This document shows positions 46,195-57,851 of a stretch of DNA of 64,000 bases, in pieces. How positions within the stretch are numbered: position 1 is the first letter of the stretch; each line of letters starts with the position of its first letter. The position numbers and the translations under genes are program-made. The notes under the pieces were generated by a model. The model saw only the letters and a program-made list of their open reading frames with translations, was not told where the DNA came from and made no database searches. The stretch is from Muricea muricata (Eukaryota; Cnidaria; Anthozoa; Malacalcyonacea; Plexauridae): the NCBI GenBank assembly GCA_963855995.1, contig OY979720.1, positions 4,962,501 to 5,026,500 of the forward strand, in the 5' to 3' direction.

Positions 46195-47810
46195 ATGCGA
46201 ACGATCCCACAACGGCTCGAATACTTCCCCGATTGGCACCACGCAAAGCGAGCAATTGCAGTTTGTCGAAAATTCTTGAAGCGTCTAAAGGAGCGACGAG
46301 AAAGTTTAGAACCAAATCAACCAAAGACACCTACCCGGTTTTACCAACCGCCAAATGTGAACGACTTACGCCAAGCTGAGGTGGAGATCATTAAAGCTGT
46401 CCAAGTCCAAGCGTTTCCGGATGAAATCGAACTGTTGCGTCGTCTGAAACCAAATCCGACTAGTAGAGAAGACGTCAAGATCCGTAAAGCCAGTTTAAGG
46501 AAAAACAGCGCACTTTTTCGACTGGACCCATTTCTCGATAACGAGGGTATCTTACCAGTCGGAGGACGCATCCACCGGGCTGACGTTCCTTTCCATGTTA
46601 AACACCCAGCTATCATCCCTCGAAAGGGTCACGTTACGTCATTAATAATCCGATACTACCATGAACGAGTTAATCATCAAGGTCGAGGATTCACCCTTAA
46701 CGAGATTCGCGAGAATGGCCTGTGGATCATTGGAGGAGGTTCTGCCGTAGCTGAATACATAACCGGATGCGTCATGTGTCGAAAGCTTCGCGGGACCGTA
46801 GGCGAACAGAAAATGTCCGACCTTCCTCTAGATAGACTTCAACCTGCGCCACCATTCACCTTCTGTGGAGTGGACTATTTCGGCCCATTTTACATCAAAG
46901 ACGGTCGAAGAGAACTTAAGCGCTACGGTGTCTTGTTCACGTGCTTGTCGTCGCGTGCCATTCACCTAGAAACTGCGAAAACACTGGAAACAGATTCGTT
47001 TTTAAATGCGCTGCGTCGTTTTCTGGCAAGACGTGGACCAGTGCGTCAACTGAGATCGGACCAGGGAACAAACGAGCACAACGCAAACTAAGAGAAGCCT
47101 TGACGGAGATGGATCAGAACAAGGTACGATCGTTCCTACTCGAAAGGGAGTGGTTCGAGTTTCAAATGAATGTCCCTGCCAGCAGCCACATGGGCGGCGT
47201 GTGGGAACGCCAAATCAGAACGGCCCGCAACGTTTTTAACGCTCTCCTCCTTCAAGATGGAAAGCAGTTAGACGAAGAATCATTGCAAACATTCATGTGC
47301 GAGACCGAGGCCATCGTAAACAGCCGACCCCTAGCCGTTGCTAATATTTCTTCCCCTTCCGACGCAGAACCCTTAACCCCAAACCACCTGCTAACAATGA
47401 AGTCGCGGATATTATTACCGCCACCAGGAGAATTTCAGCGAGCTGATCTCTATCTAGTAAAGAGGTGGCGTAGAGTTCAATATCTCGTTGACCAGTTTTG
47501 GTTGCGGTGGCGCAAGGACTTTCTATGCACCCTGCAAGAGAGACCAAAGTGGAACAAGCCAAGGAGAAATATGTGCGTGGGAGATATAGTACTTATCAAG
47601 GATGACAACGCTCTTCGAAACTGCTGGCGAAAGGCTCGCGTTGACGACGTTTACACTGACGATGATGGTTTGGTGCGAAAGGTTAAGATCGTTGTGGCGG
47701 ACTCATCATTGAACGAACATGGAGAACGAGTACGAGCTACGAGCATCTTGGAACGACCCGTTCAAAAACTAGTATTACTCCTAAAGAGTGAAGATGCGAG
47801 AACCCAATGA
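46195..47810 (+). pseudogene. Bel/Pao integrase and DUF5641-like C-terminus, two frames
   Basis: First frame (46195-47091): H2C2 zinc region (YYHERVNH ... CVMC), then the catalytic core with Asp in GVDYFGPF and Asp in RSDQGTN. Second frame (from about 47085 to 47810): catalytic Glu in GGVWERQIRTAR, NSRPL motif, and the C-terminal GDIVLIKDD segment. A frameshift near 47070-47090 separates the second Asp from the Glu. Confidence 0.8.
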
Positions 47811-49557
47811 ACGATTCCCCGACAAGGAGCCAAAGTGTATGAACAATTTAACTAATTTTGGACACGATTCTTATTTGTTGATTTTATTGTAAATTGCCGT
47901 AGACAATTTAGGGAAGCCATGTAACAGCTGTCCAGTTATTTCTATAGTTCAGTTAAGGTCTTGCCTTATTAACACCCAATCGCGGGTTTCTTGGCATGCT
48001 TTAAAAACGTTTTGTGTGGTGAGAAATGCGAACTGTTTTAGGTATATTGGTATTTTGTAGAAGACATTTCGTTTACGTCAAGTTTTTCATCCATTTGTGA
48101 ATAATACACTGTTTTAACTATACCGAAGTGTTGTTGCGAGTTAATTCATTGTCTGCGTCACGGGATAAGGGAAATTCTTGTCAGTATAATTATAACGAAG
48201 CGTCGATCGAATCTGTTCTTTTAACTCTGGCAAATGCGTATAAATACCACAAAGCGAAGCCAGGGGTTCGATTGAGTTTTAAAGTGGATTTCCAGTTATC
48301 GCTGTTTTAAAATTCGAAAATGGCTGAAAAAAGCACGAAACTAGTTTGAAAATAGGTTTTCAAACGCTCATAACTCAACAAAAACTTGAAAAATCGAGGT
48401 AACCATAAGAATGTCTTATGAAGTTATTTATGAACTTTTCGATGACATAAGTTATTTTTTCGGCACAGGAATGTAAAATTTCACCTCTTTTGACAACAGT
48501 AGAATTCTATAAAGAAAGTGAAGAAAACCCAACCTCCTACCCAGGGGCCGGTTGTATCAAAGGCGTTTAGCTTAAACGGTGGATAAGCCAAAAATATAAA
48601 ACAAGTTTGCATGTTGCATAAACAAACCAGCTAAAGTTATTTGACTTGACAAGAACAGTTATATTTAAAACTAGATATTTATTCTATTAAACTCATAATT
48701 TCGGCTCCCTACTAGATGTAAACGTGATCTTTAAATTTCACTTATCCACCGTTTAAGCTAAACGCCTTTGATACAACCGGCTTACCGGCCCCAGGGCATT
48801 ACCTTCGCCCACCCTTAGAAAACCGTGTTGGCCGAAGCTCAAAAGAAAAATTGGGCCAAACAACAATCTGAAATGTTTTGCTGGGCATCCAACGGAGACT
48901 AATTGAGAGCAAAATAAAACTGTCCCTCGACAGTCGACAGCGTTAGTAAACATGCACTTTCATACATTTACCTCCCTGACTATAATGTTAATTGCGATTT
49001 ACCAAATAAGGTCACAACAAATCTGAGAACCGATTATAAAACCCGTATTGTCCTCGTCTAAACCAGTTTTTCTTGCAAAAACCCGAACGGTTTATTTTAT
49101 TTTTATTGTAGTTCTCTTTTCACTTGAAATAATGCACTTATCAATGCACTTTCAAGCTGGCAGGGGGGGGGGCAGGTTGACATTTAAAAAAAAAGCGCAA
49201 TTTTGTGTCAAATTTCCCATCCCCGAAATATTGTTCTTTGTTTAAATGCAATAAAGGCAGTTTACCCCGGGGAAGTAGACAGAGCTATCAGAGCTTCGAT
49301 CCCCTCGCTGCGCTCAGGACCTTGTGCTCGCCGTACGGTATTTTTACCACATTCGAGTCGACTGGTAGCAAGTGTACCACTACCGCTTCCTTTCATGATT
49401 TTTAAAGAACCTGATTGGTCAATCAGGTATGTCTGGTGCATCAGATTGGCCAAAAGATAGAAGGTAACGGTAGAGTTAGTGGAAGTCAAGTCTGAACCTC
49501 TCTATATTTTAGCCCCCAGGACCGTATTGATATCAATAGTATTGATGGCCACTGAGC

Positions 49558-49582
49558 TCTACTATAGCTCAGTGATTGATGG
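49558..49582. mobile_element. 25-bp relic of the 4.4-kb transposon family with target duplication
   Basis: CACTGAGCTCTACTATAGCTCAGTG, left end joined directly to right end, is flanked by ATTGATGGC on both sides (49549-49557 and 49583-49591). The first and last 9 bases equal the termini of the 24359-28771 element. The paralogous site in copy 1 (about 31223-31240) has a single ATTGATAGC and no insertion. Confidence 0.7.
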
Positions 49583-50284
49583 CCCACTCTTGAAACATAA
49601 TTTTGTGACATGTCCCACCACTATACCCTGCCTTCTCTCCCCCCTGCCAGCTTAACAATAATAGATGCATAAGCTGAACGAAATACGGTATTATGAATTA
49701 TTAAATTTTACAATGCCAAATACGTGAAAATCCTTATAGGAAAAACACTGGAAAAGGTATGTCATATTATAAAGATTCCATTGAGTGGTTTCACATATAA
49801 TCCGGCCGAGCATAACTTATATATAATACGAGAACGACTTCCGCCTTTGAATATACGCCGCCTCTACAAATATGTCGGAGAATCACACATATATTTAGTA
49901 TCCATTCCCACATGTTTTAATTTGGAATTTCATACACTATATATTTGGTAATATTCTAAGATAGTTGCTTTATATTTTTAATATAACTTGTTTTGATGGA
50001 AACAAAGTACAGTAATTTCGTCGTTCATTATCGCTGTACTTTCGTTAGGAAGTCTGAAAATGTTGACTGGCTATTATGAAAACCACGTAAGAGCCATGGT
50101 TTACTTCCTTAGATAACTCACTGTAATCTGAAAGACAGAGTTAGAATGGCAATGTGTTAAAATTACAATAATGAAAAGTTTAATTGACAAATGCTATGCA
50201 TACCTAGAGGAGAAGGGGCCTTGGTGAGATATTGAGGGTGGGTGAAATCTGATTGAAAAAATGAAAACCAGCCAGCAGCGCTTC

Positions 50285-50412
50285 CATTTTGAAGGAAATT
50301 TCCTTTTTGAAGGAAATTTTAGTTGGTGGAAGGAAATTGTAAGGAAATTTTAATTTGAAGGAAATTTGGTAGAATTTTTGGAAGTTCGAAGGAAATTTGA
50401 AGGAAATTCACT
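50285..50412. repeat. Degenerate GAAGGAAATTT repeat array
   Basis: About nine copies of (T)GAAGGAAATTT with variable spacing. No coding capacity. Unique to copy 2 between blocks A and B. Confidence 0.6.
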
Positions 50413-51276
50413 TTGAAATTCCAAGAAATAAAAACAGCTTTTTCTATATATTTGTCAGTTTCAGTTTATATTTTTCAATTGATATTTTGTTACAGAAGCT
50501 GCAAAACAAATTTTTTTGTGTTTTCCAGTTCAATTTACTGCAACATGAGAGTTAATCATAAAAAACGTAACCATGTATAGTGACGAGTTTAATGATTTAG
50601 AAACACTTTAGCGGTCGGCAAGTGAGACTGAAAGTGACAGCACTGAATGTCAATATGAGAAGCAAGGATGTTTATCAAAGTTAACAATACTAATGATGTG
50701 CTGCACTCTTGCCAGTTTAAATTCTCATAAAGATCAGCTGCTCATATTTTTACTAGTACTTACTTAGAAAGGACAATTAGAGAATCAAACAATTGAATGT
50801 TTTATGTGTATACCAGTGCCATAAAGCCAGTTAATAATTCAGGACATGTATTCATATTTTTCGTTTTTGCATTATTAACTTCTTTTCAAAATCTATGCAC
50901 ACAAATATATGAATACGCCCCCCCCCCAATTTTCGATGTAGCAGGCTACACCACTGAGGTGTACATATTTTGTGCTATGTGATATTTTTAATGCAAAATG
51001 AGATTTTTATTGTTTGAATTTAAGCTGGCTCTGGTAGTTTTAAAAGAATAGGATAATCGCAGGGCAGGCATTGTTTACAAAATTCTGAATAATTTATATA
51101 TGGACATACATAATCATTATTGCCTTTACTACAACAACAATATGTAGATATGGTGGTAATTTCGTGACAAGAACCCATCTCAGTCATAAGATAGGCTATC
51201 TCACAATGTCAGGATTAAAATGTTACAAATGCAGGAATATATATAAAACCTAACTAAATTTCATCGTTTTTCTTTT

Positions 51277-51750
51277 ATTTACTTTACAGTTCATGAATGA
51301 CGGACAGGACAACAGGACATAAGTCCCAAGTTAAGTCCTAGTTCCAAAATTTACATTACAAAACTAAAATACACATATACATTGACATTAGGACATATAA
51401 CAATTTATCTACGAACAACAGCTAATTTGTAAGGATCGATACATAGTTTTCCAAGTTCTAGGTCGAACTATTTCAAATGAACTGCTCAGCTTGCTTTTGT
51501 AAAATAATTATAGTGTAGATTTCAGTATAGAGACTGAAGAAGATGATTGAATATCTGAGGTTAGATTGTTCCATAAAAATACATTTCTGTTAAAGTACGA
51601 GTTTCCGAAAAGGGAAGTTTTGCACAGGTTTGGACGAAGATCACCAGAGCTAGAACGAGTGGAGGGTTGAAGGGAATGGATAATGAACTGCTTGATGTCA
51701 AGCTCATATATGCTGGATTTACATTTGTAAAGGAATACGATAAAAATTTT
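51277..51750 (-). mobile_element. LINE 3' end insertion in duplication copy 2
   Basis: The minus strand reads as a non-LTR retrotransposon ORF2 tail (DLRPNLCKTSLFGNSYF, VFLWNNLTSDIQ, then a short SILKSTL end and stop). It interrupts sequence that is continuous in copy 1 around 36655-36665, so it inserted after the duplication. Confidence 0.65.
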
Positions 51751-52285
51751 TTGTTCCTAAATGGAATAGTTTGCCCCTCCTTACATGGTGTATGCTTGGG
51801 GAACTAACACTTTCATGTTCAAATCCGAAATGTTCCCACTCCGTAGACCCGCACTTTTCGCTCAAATTGCATCACATAACCATTTTGTTTTAGTGGAACG
51901 TCATATGGACGTTTTTCTGGAGACCCCCCTCCACTCACCTTAGAAACGTCACGCACTGACTTGAAAAACAAATGAGAAAAATGTGTCATAAAATTAGTGC
52001 AGCTGAAATAGCAACTTGTGAGAAAACTGTGGTTATACGAAGCGGGAACTTTCTGATTTGAACTTGAAAGAGTAGTTTCCAACTTTCCGTAATATATTTC
52101 TGAGACATGCTTAATGAAGCTGTACGATCTCGGGACAGAGCAAATGACCTATATTGAGCTACAACGGCAACCAGCAGTCTCCGTAAAAAAAGACATGCAG
52201 AAAATGTGCATAATCTTAAACAAGCCGCCAATTTAAAAATTTGGAGAATAGGATGTTTCGGATGGTGAATATCAAATTAAAGTAT

Positions 52286-52420
52286 AATTTTGTGGAAACA
52301 CCACGTAAATTTATCATCGCAAAGCTTTCGATCCGTAAGCTCGGATCTTCTTCAGTGCTAATAATACTGGATGGAAAGCTTTGCGATGATAAACTTACGT
52401 AGTGTTTCCACAAAATTATA
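52286..52420. mobile_element. Foldback element copy 2, just upstream of the second receptor gene
   Basis: Same family as 29990-30148: TTTTGTGGAAACACCACGTA at the left and TACGTAGTGTTTCCACAAAA at the right, and ATCGCAAAGCTTTCGATCCG inside, with a partly deleted right arm. It ends about 145 bp before the receptor ATG (52566). Copy 1 retains only a trace of the right end (CACAAAATTATATTTT near 36945). Confidence 0.75.
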
Positions 52421-52565
52421 TTTTTTTATATTTTGAAATTAATTAAAGTTCTTTTCAAAGTGTTTTGACGCGCGGTGAAGCAATAATTCGCATCGGTTTA
52501 TTGATATTTTCCCATTATTGTTTATAATTTATGCTGATTTTTTTCAAGAATTTTGTCTCGTCGAA

Positions 52566-55500
52566 ATGACTACGTCCCCAGAACACGACAACTGGATTAT
52601 AATTGGAGAAGTTATCAATTTAATTAAAAAACCTGTCGCTTCGTACACCAGTCAAGTCGTGGGAAATTGGCATGCCACACTACTTGCCACGTCATCGCTC
52701 GGAAATTGCACGAATCCTGCAAATTGCAAAACGATAACTAAGGACCCTAAAAAACTTTGCCACTATTGTAAAGGGTGGTACGATGAGCTTTGTAAATCGC
52801 ATCGAAGTAAATATAAACCGCAAATGATCAAATGTCTCGAAAACTGCGACCCATCAATGTGGTCTGCTGATCCATGGCAGGTAGCCAAATTCTTTATGCC
52901 TACTTTTGGGGATAACAAACCAACTGTCCAAGACGCTCAATCAACCGATTTGGGATCGCTTTTGAACGTCCTAGAGTGGATGAAAGATTTGGTTTTCGCT
53001 CCAGACAGACGCGTAAATGTTAGTTACGTTAAAGATCTCCGTTCAAAAGTTAGAAACCGGTGGGCGCATGCACCAAATCAAGAATTTGCCCAGGCGGATC
53101 GTGACCAGGCTTTTGATATTGCCACCGACTTTGTTGTTGACCTTAATAAAGTTTACTCTTGTGTCCAAGTCCAAGAATGTGTGCAAAATGTCCAGCTGTT
53201 AAAAACAGAGTGACTAACCAACGTCGCAGAATCCGAGTTACGAGTTTTATTGAAATTATCTTCCGATGAGTTGCGTGCAGATATCCAACAGATGAAAGAA
53301 GATATACAATGTTTAAAACAAGAGCAGAACTCCGATCGACACGCAATCGAACGTAAGTTGAACGATCTGGAAGACCTTGTTAAGAAATTGCGCCAGCAAA
53401 ATAATTACATACCAAAAAGCTGCATACCCGACAAACCAGGAAAATTTATTGGACGAAACGAACAAGTCGAGCAGATTATCTCCTCCCTCGTTGAAGACAA
53501 TTGTGGAATTGTCTCAATTGTTGGTGGACCAGGGTTTGGAAAAAGCACTATTGCAGTCATAGTTTCCCATCGTTTAAAAGATGAACATGACATTGTCGTC
53601 ATTTTCTCGTTGCTGTCCAATGCTTCAACTGTAGAGGAAGTTATTCTGCGTCTCTGTCATGGTTTTGGCGTCGATCCTGGAGAAAATCCTGAATCATCAT
53701 TGATGATGCGGTTAAAGAGGATTGAGAATAGAGTCCTCCTTGTCATGGATAACATTGAGCAACTGCTTAACGATGGAGTAAAAACTCGGTTCGTTGAATT
53801 AATAGCAAGGCTCCGCAAAAATTCAGACCAAAACCTGCAGATTCTAACGACGACAAGAATCAAATTATCAAATAGTCACCAAACAATCGAAATACGAGAG
53901 TTAGATGAAGAATCCAGTGTTAAACTATTAAAAACATATTGCAACGAAACCTGTGACGAAGACCAGCTGTCTACTTTGGCAAAACTATGTGGCTACGTTC
54001 CTCTCGCCTTGTGTATCACAGGATCTCAAATACCAGATCTTGATGATCTTGACGAAATGATCGAGTGGTTGACAAATACACCTATGGAAACTTTGGAAAA
54101 ACCAGACGACTCCGACAAGTCTGTCCGAAAGGCGATAGAATTCTCTTTTAAAATGTTGGATGATGAAGATAAGCAAGCGTTGGTTCGGCTTTCAGTCTTT
54201 GCTGGAAATTTCGAAAAAAAGTCTGCTCAGGAAGTTATGGAGAGAAATAAGATGCGAACTCAACATTTTTTAAAAAAGCTCGAAGCTCGTAGTCTAATAC
54301 AGAGTAGCGTTGACAAGCGCTTCGTGATTCACTCGCTTATTCGACGGTTTCTGGCGGATCATGACCAGTTCCAAGATGCAAAGCACAAAGCACAAGGATT
54401 TATGGTAAAGTATTTTCTGGAGGTGTGCCATTCGTTGACGATGGAATCGTATTCCAAAGATCAATTTACCCATGCCCGAAAATCTCTCAAGGATGACGTC
54501 CACAATATCGAGGAAGCTTTGAAAATGTGCAGTCATGATCAAACAACCGAGCCTAATCCAATTATCGTTGACACTCTGGCAGGTAGTGATATTTACAGTT
54601 CTTCGTCCCGTTTCTTCTACAACTTTTGTTGGGATCTTCTTCCACAAAAGGTTTTAAGAGATTTTCATGAGCATTGTGCGAGGCTTGCTGAAAGTCGAAA
54701 TGATGTAGCTATTGAGATCACATTCCAGTGTCTTGCAGCGGATCAAGAGGGGCGTGAACGTGGTTGGAAATCTACTCCTGAATTTATCAACAGAATGAAG
54801 AATATCAAGAAAGCGTTTGATGAAAATAAATTGGTGCAGAAAGACGACAGGACTTCATTTCTCTATTGTTACTATTTTTGTGCCCGAAATTATAAAGCAG
54901 AAAACACGCAAAATTCTGACCGTCCAGAAAGTGATCTTCCAGAAGAATGCTTTGTCTCTTCGCCTGAAAGCAAAGAACGAAGTAACATCGAGAAAGTTGA
55001 TGGCGATATATTGATTAGTACCGAGCGCGGAAAGTTGTACAAGGATTATGCAAATAAGATATCCAAGAAAGATAACCAAAATTACGAGAAATACATGGAA
55101 CGTGCAGAAGAGCTTTTCCACAAAGCATTGCAATCAGCCAATGAGTTGTTGGGTGACCACGAATCGACTTGTATTTGTCAAAAATTGTTGGGGGATTTAT
55201 ATCTTAATTGGAAGAAGAAAGAAAAAGCATTGCCCTTTTATTCAAAAGCCATAGAGCTACGCGAAAAGTTAAAGCTGAATTCCAATGAACCGTTCGTCTT
55301 CTTGCTTAAGAACTGTGGATGTTGTCTTTCTTATCTTTGTCGCTATGAGGAATCAGCGGAAAAGTTGGAAAAAGCTCGCAAGATTGCTGACCAGCTGCTC
55401 GCTGTCAAGAAAACTGCAGCAAAACACTGTAGAGCAAAGGTGTATTGTGAGTTGGCAAGAAATTACCGTGAATGGAAGCCTGATTGCCAAGAAGCCGCAA

Positions 55501-55619
55501 AATACGCTAAAGTGGCATTGGAGATGCGTGGTTTCCTGACAAAATGGGAAACCAAATGTTTGGAAGACATCATAAGAGTTCAAGAGAACATGGCACGAGA
55601 GGACGCACTACATCCTTGA
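52566..55619 (+). pseudogene. HEPN-NB-ARC-TPR receptor, paralogue with a single in-frame TGA
   Basis: Same architecture and start context as the copy at 37095. 215 codons encode the complete HEPN region (RNRWAHA intact). TGA at 53211-53213 then replaces the GGA glycine of copy 1, after which the same frame runs 801 codons through coiled coil, P-loop GGPGFGKST, LLVMDN, TTTR, GYVPLA and TPR region to the TGA at 55617-55619. Indels relative to copy 1 (extra YK/LE-type residues near 52810-52845, missing residues in the EENERKLN and KKVTDRVTG segments) are all multiples of three. The stop is followed by CTA. It could be a very young pseudogene, a HEPN-only truncated protein, or a readthrough product. 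Confidence 0.8.
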
Positions 55620-57325
55620 CATCCATCGTTCTTCTTCTTGACTATTTGCATTCAGATATGATGCGTGAAAAAAGCAATGGAACGTACGCGCGAGAGAATG
55701 AGACAACGCGAGTTGGAAAGTGAGCGCAAACATGAGAGAAAAGAGCGAGAACGTTTGAGACTCACCCAAGAACGGCAATTACGTGAAGGTCGCGAGCGGT
55801 TTTAGACCGTGAACGTGTGCGATTGGAACGAAAGACTGTGAAGTATCCTAGAGATTCGTACGTGAAAGAAAAATCTCCTACACGTGCTCTGGATACTGGT
55901 CTATTAGAGTCCAGTTAGGAGTGGGGGCCATCCCTACTGAAGGGGATTTTTCGTCTGGTTCCTTCTCTCCAACCAGTTCGGGTCGTTGCAGGTTTAGGTG
56001 CATTATTGTATTTCGCAACGATATGTGATCAGTTACAATCAGTGGCGAAGCCAGCCCGACATTTGGTCATGCAAATTTTTCTTTGTTTATGGACCCTATA
56101 AGGAATCAATTTCTAAAGAAATCAATAATGATAATGATTTAAATTTGCATAGCATGACCAAATTCTCGGGCTGGCTTCGCTACTGATTACAATGTAATAT
56201 GATCATTGGTGGGAAGATGTGAAAAAATAGAGATTAATAGTAATAGTAGTTATAGGACAATAGTAGGATGTTATATGTAATTTTATAGATGAATATGTTA
56301 ATTATAAAGCAAAAAAATCGAGCACAGAGGTTCTAAAAGTCAGTGAGAGATCGGACAAGTAAGAAAGATGTCCTTGAAGCGGGATATATAAACAGATATA
56401 CAGAAACTTGGGAACTTGATATCGTCGCAAGAGACGACCCGATATTATACATAAAGACGTCAGAGTGTATTATTAAAACAAGTGTTAGAGCTTATTATGG
56501 TGAGAAGCGACGGGCTCGAGATAAAGCTATGGTCGTTCACGACTGGTGAATTAGATAACTTGCAGTGGGAACACAACTGAAGTCTCAAGGCTTGAGACGA
56601 ACAAGTCGTTAATTAAGTTTGGGAGTTACGTGAGGTATCCAGAGCTGAAGAGAAAAAACTCGGAAAACTCTGTTGACTCGGGTTTGTTAGATTACTGTAG
56701 GTATTTTTTCTTTTGTAAATTATATGACAATTAATGTCATACATTGTTTTCACTGTCTCGGATATTTGGGAGACAGTAGCACCCACGCTGATGAGTTAAA
56801 TCGTCAGATTCGAAAATACAGAATTGAAACGGACTAATTAATATACATACTTTTTTGCACTTTTGGGGATGAGTCTTCCCACTGCAAGAAGATTCTTTTT
56901 GTTCGCTTGCTTGATGTATTGCAGAGGCAGGGTGCTGAAAAAGTCTTCTTGAATTTTTAACAGATGACCTGGTTTTGCTGAAATACCTACTGTAATTTAT
57001 TTATTACAGTATTAAACATCTCTTGTCATTCCTGGTCAGTCAAGGAAAAGACTAGAGACAGGTAGATAAGAAATACCGTAAGGTGTCATTGCGCATGTAG
57101 TAGTGCATCACTGTCGTATTGCAGAGGTTAACATTATTAATTATGCATGCCCCTTGCTTAGCCAGTGCGCTAAAAAGAGGCATTCTCCCTCTGAAAGTAC
57201 TCATCATGGCTATTAAAAATGGCCAGGGAGAGAAGGCCAGTCCTTGGGGCACTGCTAAGCTATTAGAAATCGAAACTCTGTATGCTTTGTGGTACTGCAA
57301 CTTTTAACTAAATAGGGGAATGCAC

Positions 57326-57851
57326 CCGAGCCCACCATGTTGATTTACTAAGCGGCATCAACGCTAGGACACGGCTGGGAGTTGGGACCATTGAAATCCT
57401 CTTAATTCTTATATTTAGGTTTTCCTGCGCTATTCGCCCGACCAGTTATCGATATCTGCCCGACAAAATCGTCATTGGGGGGGGGGGGTCAGATCCCTCT
57501 ACACCACCCAGGAGTTACGCCCCTGTCTACGCATGTCAGGCGATTTTTTCAAAACTTCAGATGCCAACAACATCTGTTGATCCAGACAAGATTTGTGTGG
57601 AAAAAAATTTCAAATAAGCTGCTCTGAAATCACGTTCAAACTTTACGCTAACCTAAGGTTAAGCTAACTGACTTTTGAGCAACCGGTTCTTGGAGCGTAT
57701 CAACTCAATTTCAGAGAAACAAGTTGTTTAAACTCAGCCAAAGAAACCCTGCGAGGAATCACCATCATGCATTAACTGGTTTAGCCTGCAAAGCCTGTGG
57801 ACTTAATATAATTAGGTGGAGTGAACCTGCAAAACTCAGGCAATTTCCAAT
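57326..57851. other. Intergenic region upstream of XPO7 with a dispersed repeat
   Basis: About 57412-57530 (GGTTTTCCTGCGCTATTCGC ... AGTTACGCCCCTG) recurs at about 63343-63443 in an XPO7 intron (GGTTTTCCTGCACTTTTGCC ... AGTTACGCCCCTG). A G-run of ~11 lies inside the first copy. No gene is seen; the XPO7 promoter should lie in the last 200 bp. Confidence 0.6.

Larger units (their letters stand above)
41935..48200 (+). mobile_element. Decayed Bel/Pao LTR retrotransposon between the two duplication copies
   Basis: The order of domains is gag, zinc knuckles, aspartic protease, reverse transcriptase, RNase H, then integrase with a C-terminal DUF5641-like segment, which is Bel/Pao. Several frame breaks separate the ORFs, and no 5' LTR is seen: the element starts exactly where similarity between the duplication copies ends. 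A possible 3' LTR begins near TGTAACAGCTG at about 47935. Non-functional as it stands. Confidence 0.85.
48255..57325. repeat. Segmental duplication, copy 2
   Basis: Collinear with 30500-41935 (blocks A, B and C as listed there). Copy-2-only insertions: a 25-bp mini-element at 49558-49582, a LINE tail at about 51277-51750, and about 470 bp including a foldback element at 51935-52425. Many single-base differences, so it is not an assembly echo. Confidence 0.85.
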
